From positions 1 through 64,000 of the forward strand of contig CAJTYV010000012.1 in assembly GCA_910584195.1 (NCBI GenBank): a DNA stretch of 64,000 bases. The letters run 5' to 3'. Source of the stretch: an uncultured Ruminococcus sp. GTDB taxonomy: Bacteria; Bacillota; Clostridia; Oscillospirales; Ruminococcaceae. Numbering within the stretch: position 1 is the first letter of the stretch; the number at the start of each line of letters is the position of its first letter. This document shows positions 34,595 through 43,429 of this stretch, one piece after another. Made by a program: the position numbers and the translations under genes. The notes beneath the pieces are model-generated. The model did no database searches and was not told the origin of the DNA. It saw only the letters and a list, made by a program, of their open reading frames with translations.

Positions 34595-35923
34595 ATGGGA
34601 ATAAAAAAAATTTCGGCGTTTCTTTTTACATTTGCTGTTATGGGAACTATAATGCCTGATATGCCGTCAGGTGCAAGTGAAAAAAAGATCAATAACAATG
34701 CTGTTTTATTAAGCTCGTCCGAAAATATCATTGGCAGCGGCGAATTAGGAAATGAACTTACATGGTCATTTGACGGTAACGGAACGCTCACTATAATAGG
34801 CAATGGTAAAATGCCAAACTATGATAACGACTCTCCGGCATATTGCGAACATATAAACGATATAAAAAATGTAGTTATCGGATCGGGTGTAACGAGTATC
34901 GGAAAGTATGCATTTTATGACTGTAAAAGGCTTACGTCAATAAATATTCCCGATTCTGTTGCATACATTGGCGAAAGGGCGTTCAGTTCCTGTATAAGTC
35001 TTAAATCAATTACGATTCCCGATACTGTTACAAGTATTGAAAACGGTGTGTTTTACTACTGTCAGAGCCTTCCGGAAATAGATATTCCCGATTCCGTTTC
35101 AAGTATCGGAGATTCTGCATTTTACCGATGTGAATGCCTTACATCGGTAATTATTCCTGAATCTGTCACAAATATTGACGGCAGCGCATTTTCCGGCTGT
35201 TTAAATCTTGAATCAATAACGATTCCTGATTCTGCTGCGAATATCGGGGATTGGGCGTTTGCTAACTGCACAAGCCTTACATCAATTACGCTTCCCGATT
35301 CTGTTTCTAAAATAAGTGAAAGCATGTTCAGATCCTGTGAAAGCCTTATGTCGATAACTATTCCAAATTCCGTTACAAGTATTGAGGACAGCGCGTTTTC
35401 AAACTGTACAAACCTTGAATCAATAATTATACCCGAAGCAGTTGCGAGTATCGGCATTTGGGCATTTGATGAATGCGAAAAACTAAAATCAATAACTATT
35501 CTTAATTATAATTGCAATATCGGCAGCAATGCAATCTCAAATAATTATGATTATGATACTCACACAGCCTCATATTACGGCATAATTAAAGGCTACAACG
35601 GCTCTACAGCCGAGGATTATGCCAAAAAATACAACGGAACTTTTGAATCCCTCGGAGAAGCTCATGTTTTTGAAATGATCAAAGGCGATGTAAATAATGA
35701 CGGTACTGTAGACTCCAGCGATGCCGCGGTTGTGTTGGCTGACTATTCCTTAACCTCTACAGGAAAAAGCTCTGGGCTTACAGATACTCAGAAAACAGCT
35801 GCCGATATAGATAAAGACGGCAGAATAGATTCCTCAGACGCTTCTTTTATCCTCAGTTTCTATTCATACATTTCAACAGGCGGTACTGTTACGGATATTT
35901 CTGACTGGATGAAAAACATTTGA
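34595..35923 (+). CDS. Secreted leucine-rich-repeat protein with type I dockerin
   Basis: 442 residues. A signal peptide (KISAFLFTFAVMGTIM) is followed by a short beta region and about nine BspA-type LRR_5 repeats of 23 residues, with a pattern like SVTSIEDSAFSNCTNLESI. The C-terminal dockerin has two calcium-binding halves, GDVNNDGTVDSSDAAVVL and ADIDKDGRIDSSDASFIL. Dockerins dock proteins to cohesins of a cellulosome or cell-surface scaffold. No catalytic domain is present, so a binding or adhesion role is likely. GGGGGA lies about ten bases before the ATG. Confidence 0.93.
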   Translation: MGIKKISAFLFTFAVMGTIMPDMPSGASEKKINNNAVLLSSSENIIGSGELGNELTWSFDGNGTLTIIGNGKMPNYDNDSPAYCEHINDIKNVVIGSGVTSIGKYAFYDCKRLTSINIPDSVAYIGERAFSSCISLKSITIPDTVTSIENGVFYYCQSLPEIDIPDSVSSIGDSAFYRCECLTSVIIPESVTNIDGSAFSGCLNLESITIPDSAANIGDWAFANCTSLTSITLPDSVSKISESMFRSCESLMSITIPNSVTSIEDSAFSNCTNLESIIIPEAVASIGIWAFDECEKLKSITILNYNCNIGSNAISNNYDYDTHTASYYGIIKGYNGSTAEDYAKKYNGTFESLGEAHVFEMIKGDVNNDGTVDSSDAAVVLADYSLTSTGKSSGLTDTQKTAADIDKDGRIDSSDASFILSFYSYISTGGTVTDISDWMKNI

Positions 35924-36025
35924 TTTATCTGTTCTCTGTATATGAAAATTCACGAAATACGGAAAAACGGGGCGATAAACCGAAATTCCCACATTGCAGA
36001 CAATGATTAATAAAAGGAGATTTTT

Positions 36026-36964
36026 ATGAGAGTACGTTTTCATCTGCCTGATTTTGCAGGTCGGTTCAAGATGAATTTATTATTTGCTGATATGCTGAAA
36101 AACCGTCCGGAATTTTTCAGGGAAGGCGTAGAGATCGCCTCATTTTACGGAGTATTCCCACCGGCTGTTTGGAACGGCGGACGCACTCAGGGCGGAGTAT
36201 GCGACCGTTCATACGTCAAACAGGTCATAAAGGCTTTCAACGACAGAGGAATACCGTTGAGATTTACATTCACAAATCCGGCTTTGGAGAAAAAACACCT
36301 CAGTGACCCTTTCTGCAACATGATACTTACCCTTGCTGACAACGGTCTTAACGAAGCTATAGTTATGTCCCCCCTGCTGGAAAATTATATCAGACGTAAT
36401 TTTCCGAAATATAAGCTTACAAGCTCTACATGCAAGCGAATCAACGATCCCGATAAGCTGAAAGAAGAACTTGAAAAGGATTACAGCATAGTGGTTGTAG
36501 ACTACGATTTCAACAATAATTTCGAAGTGCTTTCCAAACTTCCGCGCAAAGAGGACTGCGAACTTCTTGTAAATGCCTGCTGCGAACCTAACTGCCCTCG
36601 CCGCTCAGAGCATTACCACTCTATCGGCGTTCAGCAGATAGCATATAATGAGCATATTAAAAAATATCCAAATCTTCCATTTGACGCTTCCAAATTTGAT
36701 CCTCAGCATTTCCGCGACTGCCCATATTCTCAAAGGGGCGTATTTGAAATACGAAATCTCCGCACCCACATTTCCCCTGATGATATATGGCAAAAATACG
36801 TACCTATGGGCTTTGAACAGTTCAAAATAGAGGGACGCACGTCAAGTCATCTGAATATTGCCGAAACCTATATGTACTACATGGCAAAACCCGAATACCG
36901 TGACGAAGCTCGTTTCACCCTGCTTAAAGCTATGGAAAACAGCGGCGCACTTAAATTTAATTAG
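36026..36964 (+). CDS. U32-like protein, paralogue 1
   Basis: 312 residues, family not firmly recognised. It lacks signal or membrane segments. The C-terminal GFEQFKIEGRTSSHL recalls the 'FKIEGR' motif of U32 peptidase-type barrels, and a cysteine cluster, LVNACCEPNCPRRSEHYH, plus FRDCPYS downstream, recalls their Fe-S ligands, though the spacing differs. U32 relatives such as UbiU, UbiV and RlhA act in RNA or quinone hydroxylation. It is about half identical by eye to the next gene, 45 bases downstream. AAAGGAG precedes the ATG. No known partner gene is nearby. Confidence 0.7.
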   Translation: MRVRFHLPDFAGRFKMNLLFADMLKNRPEFFREGVEIASFYGVFPPAVWNGGRTQGGVCDRSYVKQVIKAFNDRGIPLRFTFTNPALEKKHLSDPFCNMILTLADNGLNEAIVMSPLLENYIRRNFPKYKLTSSTCKRINDPDKLKEELEKDYSIVVVDYDFNNNFEVLSKLPRKEDCELLVNACCEPNCPRRSEHYHSIGVQQIAYNEHIKKYPNLPFDASKFDPQHFRDCPYSQRGVFEIRNLRTHISPDDIWQKYVPMGFEQFKIEGRTSSHLNIAETYMYYMAKPEYRDEARFTLLKAMENSGALKFN

Positions 36965-37009
36965 CTTTGATTCCATATTTTCGAAATTATGAATTAAAAG
37001 GGGATTTTT

Positions 37010-37969
37010 ATGAAAGCACGATTTCATCTTCCTGATTTTTCAAAACATTTTTTGCTGAATTATACATTTATACAAATGCTTGAGGTACTTCCTCAGTATT
37101 TTTACGACGATGTCGAAATTGCCTCCGTATATGGCGTATTTCCGCCTGCAATATGGAACGGCGGACGTTTTCAATCCGGGAAATGTGAAAAAGATTTTAT
37201 TAAGCAGGTCATTAAAGCGTTTAACGATAAAGGAATTCCGCTTCGATTCACATTCACAAATCCCCTGCTTGAAAAAAAGCATCTCCATGACGATTTTTGC
37301 AATATGATAATGCACTTGGCAGACAACGGCATGAACGAGGTCATTGTAGCTTCTCCGATTTTAGAAGATTACATAAGAACAACATATCCGAATTACAAAA
37401 TAACAAGTTCTACCTGCAAACGTATTACCGATCCCGAAAAACTTACAGAAGAGCTTGAAAAAAACTATAATATTGTTGTTGTGGACTATGACCTGAACAA
37501 CAAATTTGACGTCCTTGAAAAGATACCCGATAAGGAAAAATGCGAGCTTCTTGTAAACGCCTGCTGCAACCCGAACTGCAAGATTCGTTCCTCACATTAC
37601 AGAAATATAGGAGCGGAACAGCTTGCCTACGCCGAGCATCTGAAAAAAACGCCCGCCCTCGATTTTGATTTTACCAAGGTAAAAAAATATGCAGAGTACT
37701 GTGACCCTGTATTTTATGAATGTTCCTGTATGGGCAGAACTCTTTTTGAAATAAAAGATCTCTCAACTCATATCTCCCCCGAAGCCATACGTGAAAAATA
37801 TATGCCTATGGGATTTAATCAATTCAAGATAGAGGGACGTACTATCGAACTGCTGAATCTTATCGAGCATTATATGTACTATATGGCAAAACCTGAATGC
37901 AGAGATGAAGCCCGCTACCTCCTCTACTGCCAGCTCATCAAAAAAAACTTGATAAAAGTTGCTTACTGA
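37010..37969 (+). CDS. U32-like protein, paralogue 2
   Basis: 319 residues, colinear with the previous gene from KARFHLPDFSKHF to the C-terminal YYMAKPECRDEARYL. The shared core is EIASVYGVFPPAIWNGG, KQVIKAFNDKGIPLRFTFTN, TSSTCKRITDP and LVNACCNPNCKIRSSHY. It carries an extra cysteine-rich insert (AEYCDPVFYECSCMGR) where paralogue 1 has a single cysteine. The pair probably forms a heterodimer or acts on related substrates, as UbiU and UbiV do. That comparison is inference. AAGGGG lies seven bases before the ATG. Confidence 0.7.
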   Translation: MKARFHLPDFSKHFLLNYTFIQMLEVLPQYFYDDVEIASVYGVFPPAIWNGGRFQSGKCEKDFIKQVIKAFNDKGIPLRFTFTNPLLEKKHLHDDFCNMIMHLADNGMNEVIVASPILEDYIRTTYPNYKITSSTCKRITDPEKLTEELEKNYNIVVVDYDLNNKFDVLEKIPDKEKCELLVNACCNPNCKIRSSHYRNIGAEQLAYAEHLKKTPALDFDFTKVKKYAEYCDPVFYECSCMGRTLFEIKDLSTHISPEAIREKYMPMGFNQFKIEGRTIELLNLIEHYMYYMAKPECRDEARYLLYCQLIKKNLIKVAY

Positions 37970-38262
37970 TTTTCAAAGGGAAGCTACGCAATAGAGAATA
38001 CCGCGTATCCTGCATATAATATAAAGCGGCACTGTAATTTCAAAACTTGTGTTCATAGGAGATATTGCGGTTTTTTGCGCATAATTTTCCTGAGAATAAG
38101 GCAAAACCTTGCAGGAATACTTGTATTTCAAAAAATTTTAACGCAATTATCAGGATAGTTCTCCAAAAAGCATATGAATTTTCTTATGAGCACAGGTTCT
38201 TAGGTTAAAAGTTCTGTAAACATTTCAATACGATATATTAATTAAATATCGGGAGGTAACCA
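37970..38262. other. Intergenic region with a repeat-like element, upstream of cysE
   Basis: No gene is seen. Imperfect inverted ends (ACTTGTGTTCATA at 38045 and the complement of ACCTGTGCTCATA near 38197) frame about 150 bases whose centre holds AATACTTGTATTT at 38116-38128. This resembles the cores of other intergenic elements in the window. No cysteine riboswitch or T-box is seen before cysE. Confidence 0.45.
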
Positions 38263-38922
38263 TTGTTTGACATTTTTAAAACAATTAAACGCGATATAAA
38301 TCTTATCCGTCAAAGCGACCCTGCTGCAAGAAATGCTGTTGAAATACTCCTTACCTATCCTACGCTTAAAGCTATACGCTCATACCGTATAGCTCATTGG
38401 CTGTATAGAAGGAAATATTTCACTTTGGCAAGAATAATTTCTCAGCATGCAAGAAACAAAACAGGCATAGAAATACATCCCGGAGCTGTTATCGGCAAGG
38501 GACTTTTCATCGACCACGGAATGGGCGTCGTGATAGGTGAAACGGCTGTCATAGGAGATAACTGTCTGCTTTATCAGGGCGTTACGTTGGGCGGAACCGG
38601 AAAGGATAAAGGTAAACGTCATCCGACATTGGGCAATAACGTTCTTGTCGGAGCGGGCGCAAAAGTCCTTGGACCTTTCACAGTAGGAAATAATGTTAAA
38701 ATAGCGGCGAATGCCGTAGTTCTCAATGCAATTCCCGATGACTGCACTGCCGTTGGAGTTCCTGCAAGAGTAGTCCGAAGAAAAGGCGAAAAAGTCAGCG
38801 AGCATAAAGTAACTCAGGACATCGACCAGATACACATTCCCGATCCTGTATCTCTTGAATTGTGCAGACTTCAGGCAGAGGTTGACGGATTAAAAAAGGA
38901 GCTTGCAGAACTAAAGAAATAA
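38263..38922 (+). CDS. cysE: Serine O-acetyltransferase
   Basis: 219 residues. It makes O-acetylserine for cysteine synthesis. A helical N-terminal part (DPAARNAVEILLTYPTLKAI) precedes the left-handed beta-helix of hexapeptide repeats (IHPGAVIGKGLFIDHGMG, NCLLYQGVTLGGTG). HGMGVVIGETAVIGDN and the active-site His/Asp are typical. The start is TTG at 38263 with GGGAGG seven bases upstream. The C-terminus ends in a coiled coil. No cysK is next to it. Confidence 0.94.
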   Translation: MFDIFKTIKRDINLIRQSDPAARNAVEILLTYPTLKAIRSYRIAHWLYRRKYFTLARIISQHARNKTGIEIHPGAVIGKGLFIDHGMGVVIGETAVIGDNCLLYQGVTLGGTGKDKGKRHPTLGNNVLVGAGAKVLGPFTVGNNVKIAANAVVLNAIPDDCTAVGVPARVVRRKGEKVSEHKVTQDIDQIHIPDPVSLELCRLQAEVDGLKKELAELKK

Positions 38923-38976
38923 ATCATTCTGTAATTTAATATTCTGAAAAAATAATATGAAATGGGGATTATTATA

Positions 38977-40026
38977 ATGTACACAAAAAATACAGATGCA
39001 GAAAACATCGAAAAACCTGCATACTCGTCCAAATTAATGAGGAAATCATCAAACGGCAATTCAATGATGCTCTTTATATTCCTTATCTGCATGATCGGCG
39101 GAAGCTATCTCATGAGTTTTGTAATGGGGTTATTTTTAGATGAGGAATCGCAGTTCTACGACAGCGCAGTATTTCTTGCAAGAATGGCGTTTCAATATTT
39201 TGTGGGCGTACCATTGGCGATCTTTATATATAAAAGAATGCCTTCGGGACGAACTACCGAAAAAATCGGCTCGCTGTTCTGCAAACCTCAGCAGTCTCTA
39301 TGGTGGGTTATAAAATGGGTTCTGATAACCATAGCGTTCACATACGGTACAAATATTGCATCAACTTTATTTTTCAATCTTCTTCAATCTCTCACAGGGA
39401 TAGAGCTTAATCAGGTAAATATTGCGGCGGACGATACATTTCTATCTAAGCTCGCCAATATAATCAGTATAACTATCTTAGCCCCTATTTTTGAGGAAAT
39501 TCTTTTACGCGGCGCATTACTGAGCAATACTAAACGCTACGGCACGTGGTCGGCGGTCATTTCAACGGGAATTTTCTTCGGACTTCTGCATGCCAACTAT
39601 CCGCAGATACCCTTTGCAGCTGTAATGGGAATTTTTTCAGCTTTTATGGTACTTAAGACTAATTCTATAATCCCCTCACTCATCGTTCACTTTACTATCA
39701 ATACGATCGGCGGAGTAATGTCTGTTGTAATCAGCGGTATTGACATTACAAAAATGCAAAGCGGCGATATGGATCACATCTTGGAAAATTTAGGCGTATG
39801 TATTATTATAATGTGCGCCGGCTTACTGGTGATGGGATTTATTGCAGCAGGATTGATACTTTTTATTTTGGAAATAATCATGCATAAAGAAAGCTTTCAC
39901 ATTCCCCCCGTATGCCCGGAGGTGTCGGAGAAGAAAAAACTTGCCGTTTACTTTACTGCACCGGTTACCATACTTTTAACAATAGTACTTTTAACCCTGA
40001 CAGTTATCAACGCAATACCTGCTTAG
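38977..40026 (+). CDS. CPBP-family intramembrane metalloprotease
   Basis: 349 residues with about eight membrane helices. The CPBP (Abi/CAAX-like) motifs are intact: EEILLRG (the EExxxR motif), FFGLLHANYPQ and SLIVHFTINTIGG supply the Glu and His ligands. Substrates of bacterial CPBP proteins vary, covering bacteriocin immunity, prenyl-protein processing and signalling, and cannot be told here. ATG at 38977 has GGGGA upstream. Confidence 0.88.
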   Translation: MYTKNTDAENIEKPAYSSKLMRKSSNGNSMMLFIFLICMIGGSYLMSFVMGLFLDEESQFYDSAVFLARMAFQYFVGVPLAIFIYKRMPSGRTTEKIGSLFCKPQQSLWWVIKWVLITIAFTYGTNIASTLFFNLLQSLTGIELNQVNIAADDTFLSKLANIISITILAPIFEEILLRGALLSNTKRYGTWSAVISTGIFFGLLHANYPQIPFAAVMGIFSAFMVLKTNSIIPSLIVHFTINTIGGVMSVVISGIDITKMQSGDMDHILENLGVCIIIMCAGLLVMGFIAAGLILFILEIIMHKESFHIPPVCPEVSEKKKLAVYFTAPVTILLTIVLLTLTVINAIPA

Positions 40027-40049
40027 ATAAACCAATAATCTGCTGGTTC

Positions 40050-40084
40050 AATACTCCGTCCGCAAAGGCGGAGTATTAATTTTT
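40050..40084 (+). terminator. Terminator after the CPBP protease
   Basis: AATACTCCG and CGGAGTATT pair and are followed by AATTTTTAG. Confidence 0.7.
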
Positions 40085-40137
40085 AGGCTATATACCGTAA
40101 CGCAACCGACAGTTGACAAATTTCCAAGACGAATTGA

Positions 40138-40166
40138 TTGACTGCAACTCCATCATATGATATACT
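40138..40166 (+). promoter_or_regulatory. Promoter of the XRE-membrane gene
   Basis: TTGACT (40138-40143), 17 bases, TATACT (40161-40166). A separate TTGACA at about 40113 is out of register. Confidence 0.75.
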
Positions 40167-40261
40167 GAATTCATGAAAAACCACTAATGCCGGCTTAGTG
40201 AAAATCAAAAACAAACTTCTCACAAGCTGAATCGCTCATGAGAACTTAATGGAGGTAAACT

Positions 40262-41257
40262 ATGATACTTGCAGATAAGATTATTGAACTCAGAAAAAAA
40301 TCAGGCATGACTCAGGATGAGCTTGCCGAGAAATTAGGCGTAAGCCGTCAATCCGTATCTAAATGGGAAAGCGCACAGTCTACTCCCGACCTCAACCGAA
40401 TTTTAAAAATATCGGAAATATTCTCTGTCAGCACGGACATACTTTTAAAAGACGAACTCGATCTTAATCCGACAGAGTCAACAGCTGCTATAAGCGCTCC
40501 TGCTGCTTCTGTTCACGATGAAACTGAACCGCCGCTTCGCCATGTTTCTATGGCGGAGGCAACTGCATTCCTTGAAAAAAATTCACAGCGCGCCCGTTTT
40601 ACCGCTTTGGGCGTATCGCTCTGTATATTATCGCCTGTTCCGCCCATAATCTTCGATATGATTTTTCAAAAGTCCGAACTTGCAGATTTGGGTGCAATAC
40701 CAATGTTTCTTATGATAGCAGTCGCAGTAGGAATTTTCATTTACAGCCACAGCCTTATCAAAGACTTCGCCTATCTTCATAATGAATGTCTCGACACTGA
40801 ATACGGCATTGACGGCATGGTAAAGGATAAGAAAAGCAACTACCAATCCAAACATATTCTACATCTTATAATCGGCGTCATTCTATGTATCATATCGTGC
40901 GTACCCGCTATAGCCGCCGATATTATTTCAAGAAAAGAGCTTAGCGAAATATTCAGCGACTTCGGCGCACTTATAATGTTTATATGCGTTACTGCCGGCG
41001 TATTCCTGATCGTTAAAACAAGCATTATAAACAGCGGTTACAGAACACTTCTTGAAGAAGACGACTACAGCCGCAATAAAAAGCTTGTTAACCGACAGAG
41101 CAATACTGTAATGGAAGTTTATTGGCTTATTGTTACTGCTATATACCTCGGCTATAGTTTTGTTACGTTTAATTGGGGTATGAGCTGGATCATATGGGTC
41201 GTTGCAGGCGTTATCTGCCCTGTCGTGAAACTTATTGCCGCAGCTTTGAAAAAATAA
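40262..41257 (+). CDS. XRE helix-turn-helix protein with membrane domain
   Basis: 331 residues. The N-terminal XRE DNA-binding domain (about 7-62) contains MTQDELAEKLGVSRQSVSKW. A linker is followed by about six membrane helices from residue 105 on (FTALGVSLCILSPVPPIIF, HLIIGVILCIISCVPAIAA). Such membrane-tethered regulators are common in Clostridia and often act in stress or peptide sensing, but the ligand is unknown. GGAGG lies seven bases before the ATG. It is monocistronic with its own promoter. Confidence 0.88.
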   Translation: MILADKIIELRKKSGMTQDELAEKLGVSRQSVSKWESAQSTPDLNRILKISEIFSVSTDILLKDELDLNPTESTAAISAPAASVHDETEPPLRHVSMAEATAFLEKNSQRARFTALGVSLCILSPVPPIIFDMIFQKSELADLGAIPMFLMIAVAVGIFIYSHSLIKDFAYLHNECLDTEYGIDGMVKDKKSNYQSKHILHLIIGVILCIISCVPAIAADIISRKELSEIFSDFGALIMFICVTAGVFLIVKTSIINSGYRTLLEEDDYSRNKKLVNRQSNTVMEVYWLIVTAIYLGYSFVTFNWGMSWIIWVVAGVICPVVKLIAAALKK

Positions 41258-41536
41258 ATTGTCCGTTTCTTTTGGTCTTTTAGAACCTGTTTAGTATCTC
41301 GGCTCATACTGATTTTTTAGCAAGAATTTGTCAAGACTCTAAAAAGTGAATGAATACTGACATATGGTTCAACGAATTTTACCCCTAAGACGTATATGGA
41401 GATACAAATATGCTCTAAAACTATATAATTTAAATGGGACTGTACAAAGCCCGTAATTACTATAAAATATAGTAATACGGAAAGCTTTTACAGTCCCATT
41501 TGACATGAGGAAGAACGTCCTCCAAAAAATTTTCAA
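41258..41536. repeat. Intergenic region with repeat-like element and long hairpin
   Basis: From 41281 (AGAACCTGTTTAGTATCTC) a stretch with core ATACTGACATATGG (41354-41367) resembles the MITE-like element at 23.2 kb. At 41432-41502 two arms of about 33 bases form an imperfect long hairpin with outer AAATGGGACTGTA perfectly paired. It lies between converging genes and may be a bidirectional terminator. Confidence 0.6.
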
Positions 41537-43429
41537 TTAAGAAAGCTCGAACATACCTGTATAGAGTTGATAATATTTGCCTTTGCCTGCGATAAGATCA
41601 TCATGGCTGCCTCGCTCAATGATCTTGCCGTATTCGAGAACCATTATTGCCTGAGAATTACGAACTGTTGACAAACGATGCGCAATAACGAACACTGTAC
41701 GACCTTCCATAAGGGAATCCATACCTTTTTCGATAAGCGCTTCCGTTCTTGTATCAATAGAGCTTGTAGCCTCGTCAAGGATAAGAACAGGCGGATTCGC
41801 AACTGCTGCACGCGCAATAGCAAGAAGCTGCCGCTGACCCTGCGAAAGATTTGCCCCGTCCGAGGTAAGCATTGTATCGTATCCATTTTCAAGGTGTGTG
41901 ATAAAGCTGTCGGCATTTGCAAGCTTTGCCGCCGCATAAACTTCCTCGTCCGTTGCGTCAAGTTTGCCGTATCGGATATTGTCCATTACGGTACCGGTAA
42001 ACAAATGCGTATCCTGCAATACTACAGACTGCGACATTCTCAGATCGCGCTTTTTTATTTTATTGATATTGATTCCGTCATAACGTATTTTTCCATCGGG
42101 AACATCGTAAAAACGATTTATAAGATTGGTTATGGTCGTCTTGCCTGCTCCCGTAGAACCTACAAAGGCTATCTTCTGTCCTGCTTTTGCATAAAGACTG
42201 ATACCGTTAAGAACAGTTTTCTCGGGTTCATATCCGAAAACAACATCGTCAAACTCCACATTACCGCGAACTTCGGTATATGTTACAGTACCGTCCGCCT
42301 TATGAGGATGTTTCCACGCCCATATACCCGTTCGCTTTTCTGACTCGATAAGCTGACCGTCAGCATCCCGCACTGCGTTTACAAGAGTAACATAACCGTC
42401 ATCCGCCTCCGGCTCTTCGTCAATCACTTTAAAAATTCTCTCAGCACCTGCAAGAGCCATTAAAACCGCATTAAGCTGCTGCGAGACCTGTGTGATAGGC
42501 TGAGCAAACTGTCTTGTAAACTGCAAATACGACACAAGCTTTCCGATATTCATTCCGCCGAATCCGCTTACAGCCATAATTCCGCCCACAATAGCCGTTG
42601 CCGCATAATGAAGATATGACAGATTATTCATTATAGGCATAAGAATATTTGCAAAAGTATTCGCACGGGTAGCCGCTTCGCAAAGCTCCTCATTAAGCTT
42701 GTTAAATTCCTCGTTGGCAGCATCTTCATGGCAGAAAACCTTCACAACTTTCTGACCGTCTATCATTTCTTCAATATATCCGTTAGCTTTGCCTATCGCT
42801 TTCTGCTGTGCAATAAAGCCCTTGCTGCTCCGTGAACCGATAACGCCTATTACCTTTATAATAATAATAAGCATTACTACCACGATAATAGTCAATATCC
42901 AGCTATATGCAAGCATAAGAGCAAAAACTCCTACAATAGTGATAGCAGAGCTTATAAACTGTGCAATACTGTTGCTGAGCATTTCACGGAGCGTATCTGT
43001 ATCGTTGGTATAGAGCGACATAAGTTCGCCGTGAGTGTGCTTATCAAAGTATTTAATGGGCAGCGACTCCATTTTACTAAAAAGGTCGTTTCTTATGCGC
43101 ATCAGCGTAGTAGTTGAGACTTTGAGCATCATACGCTGAAACATCAAGCTCGCCAAAGCGCCGACAGCGTAAATACAAGCCATAACAGCAAGTATCCCGA
43201 TAAATACGCCCTTATCCCACACGCCCGTTTTAAGAGCGTCCTCAATATTATTTATAAGCGGGGTAAGCAGAGCATTGCCTGCGATACCTGCCACGGCGCT
43301 CAGAACAACGCCAACCACCACAAGGGCGAAATGGAGCTTAAAGCCATACATATAACTGAAAATACGCTTGATTATTGCCTTAACATCTGAAGGCTTCTGC
43401 ATAGGAGCCATATTCTTTTTCGGAGGCAT
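41537..43429 (-). CDS. ABC exporter half-transporter B
   Basis: 630 residues: six membrane helices (about 30-335) and a C-terminal ATPase. Walker A is GSTGAGKTT. The signature is LSQGQRQ, with Gln in place of the second serine-linked Gly of LSGGQ. Walker B with the catalytic Glu is VLILDEATSS, and the H-loop is IAHRLS. An insert of about 30 residues before the ATPase (GIWAWKHPHKADGTVTY) is unusual. It pairs with the gene just upstream, sharing one base, as a heterodimer of the MdlAB/BmrCD type. The substrate is unknown. Confidence 0.92.
   Translation of the reverse strand: MPPKKNMAPMQKPSDVKAIIKRIFSYMYGFKLHFALVVVGVVLSAVAGIAGNALLTPLINNIEDALKTGVWDKGVFIGILAVMACIYAVGALASLMFQRMMLKVSTTTLMRIRNDLFSKMESLPIKYFDKHTHGELMSLYTNDTDTLREMLSNSIAQFISSAITIVGVFALMLAYSWILTIIVVVMLIIIIKVIGVIGSRSSKGFIAQQKAIGKANGYIEEMIDGQKVVKVFCHEDAANEEFNKLNEELCEAATRANTFANILMPIMNNLSYLHYAATAIVGGIMAVSGFGGMNIGKLVSYLQFTRQFAQPITQVSQQLNAVLMALAGAERIFKVIDEEPEADDGYVTLVNAVRDADGQLIESEKRTGIWAWKHPHKADGTVTYTEVRGNVEFDDVVFGYEPEKTVLNGISLYAKAGQKIAFVGSTGAGKTTITNLINRFYDVPDGKIRYDGININKIKKRDLRMSQSVVLQDTHLFTGTVMDNIRYGKLDATDEEVYAAAKLANADSFITHLENGYDTMLTSDGANLSQGQRQLLAIARAAVANPPVLILDEATSSIDTRTEALIEKGMDSLMEGRTVFVIAHRLSTVRNSQAIMVLEYGKIIERGSHDDLIAGKGKYYQLYTGMFELS

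Noticed and set aside
38200..38262. Possible cysteine-responsive riboswitch or T-box before cysE
   Set aside because: No T-box core sequence or terminator/antiterminator pair is visible.
41678..42343. 221-codon plus-strand frame
   Set aside because: Shadow of the ABC exporter gene on the other strand. Composition is implausible and no start signal is seen.
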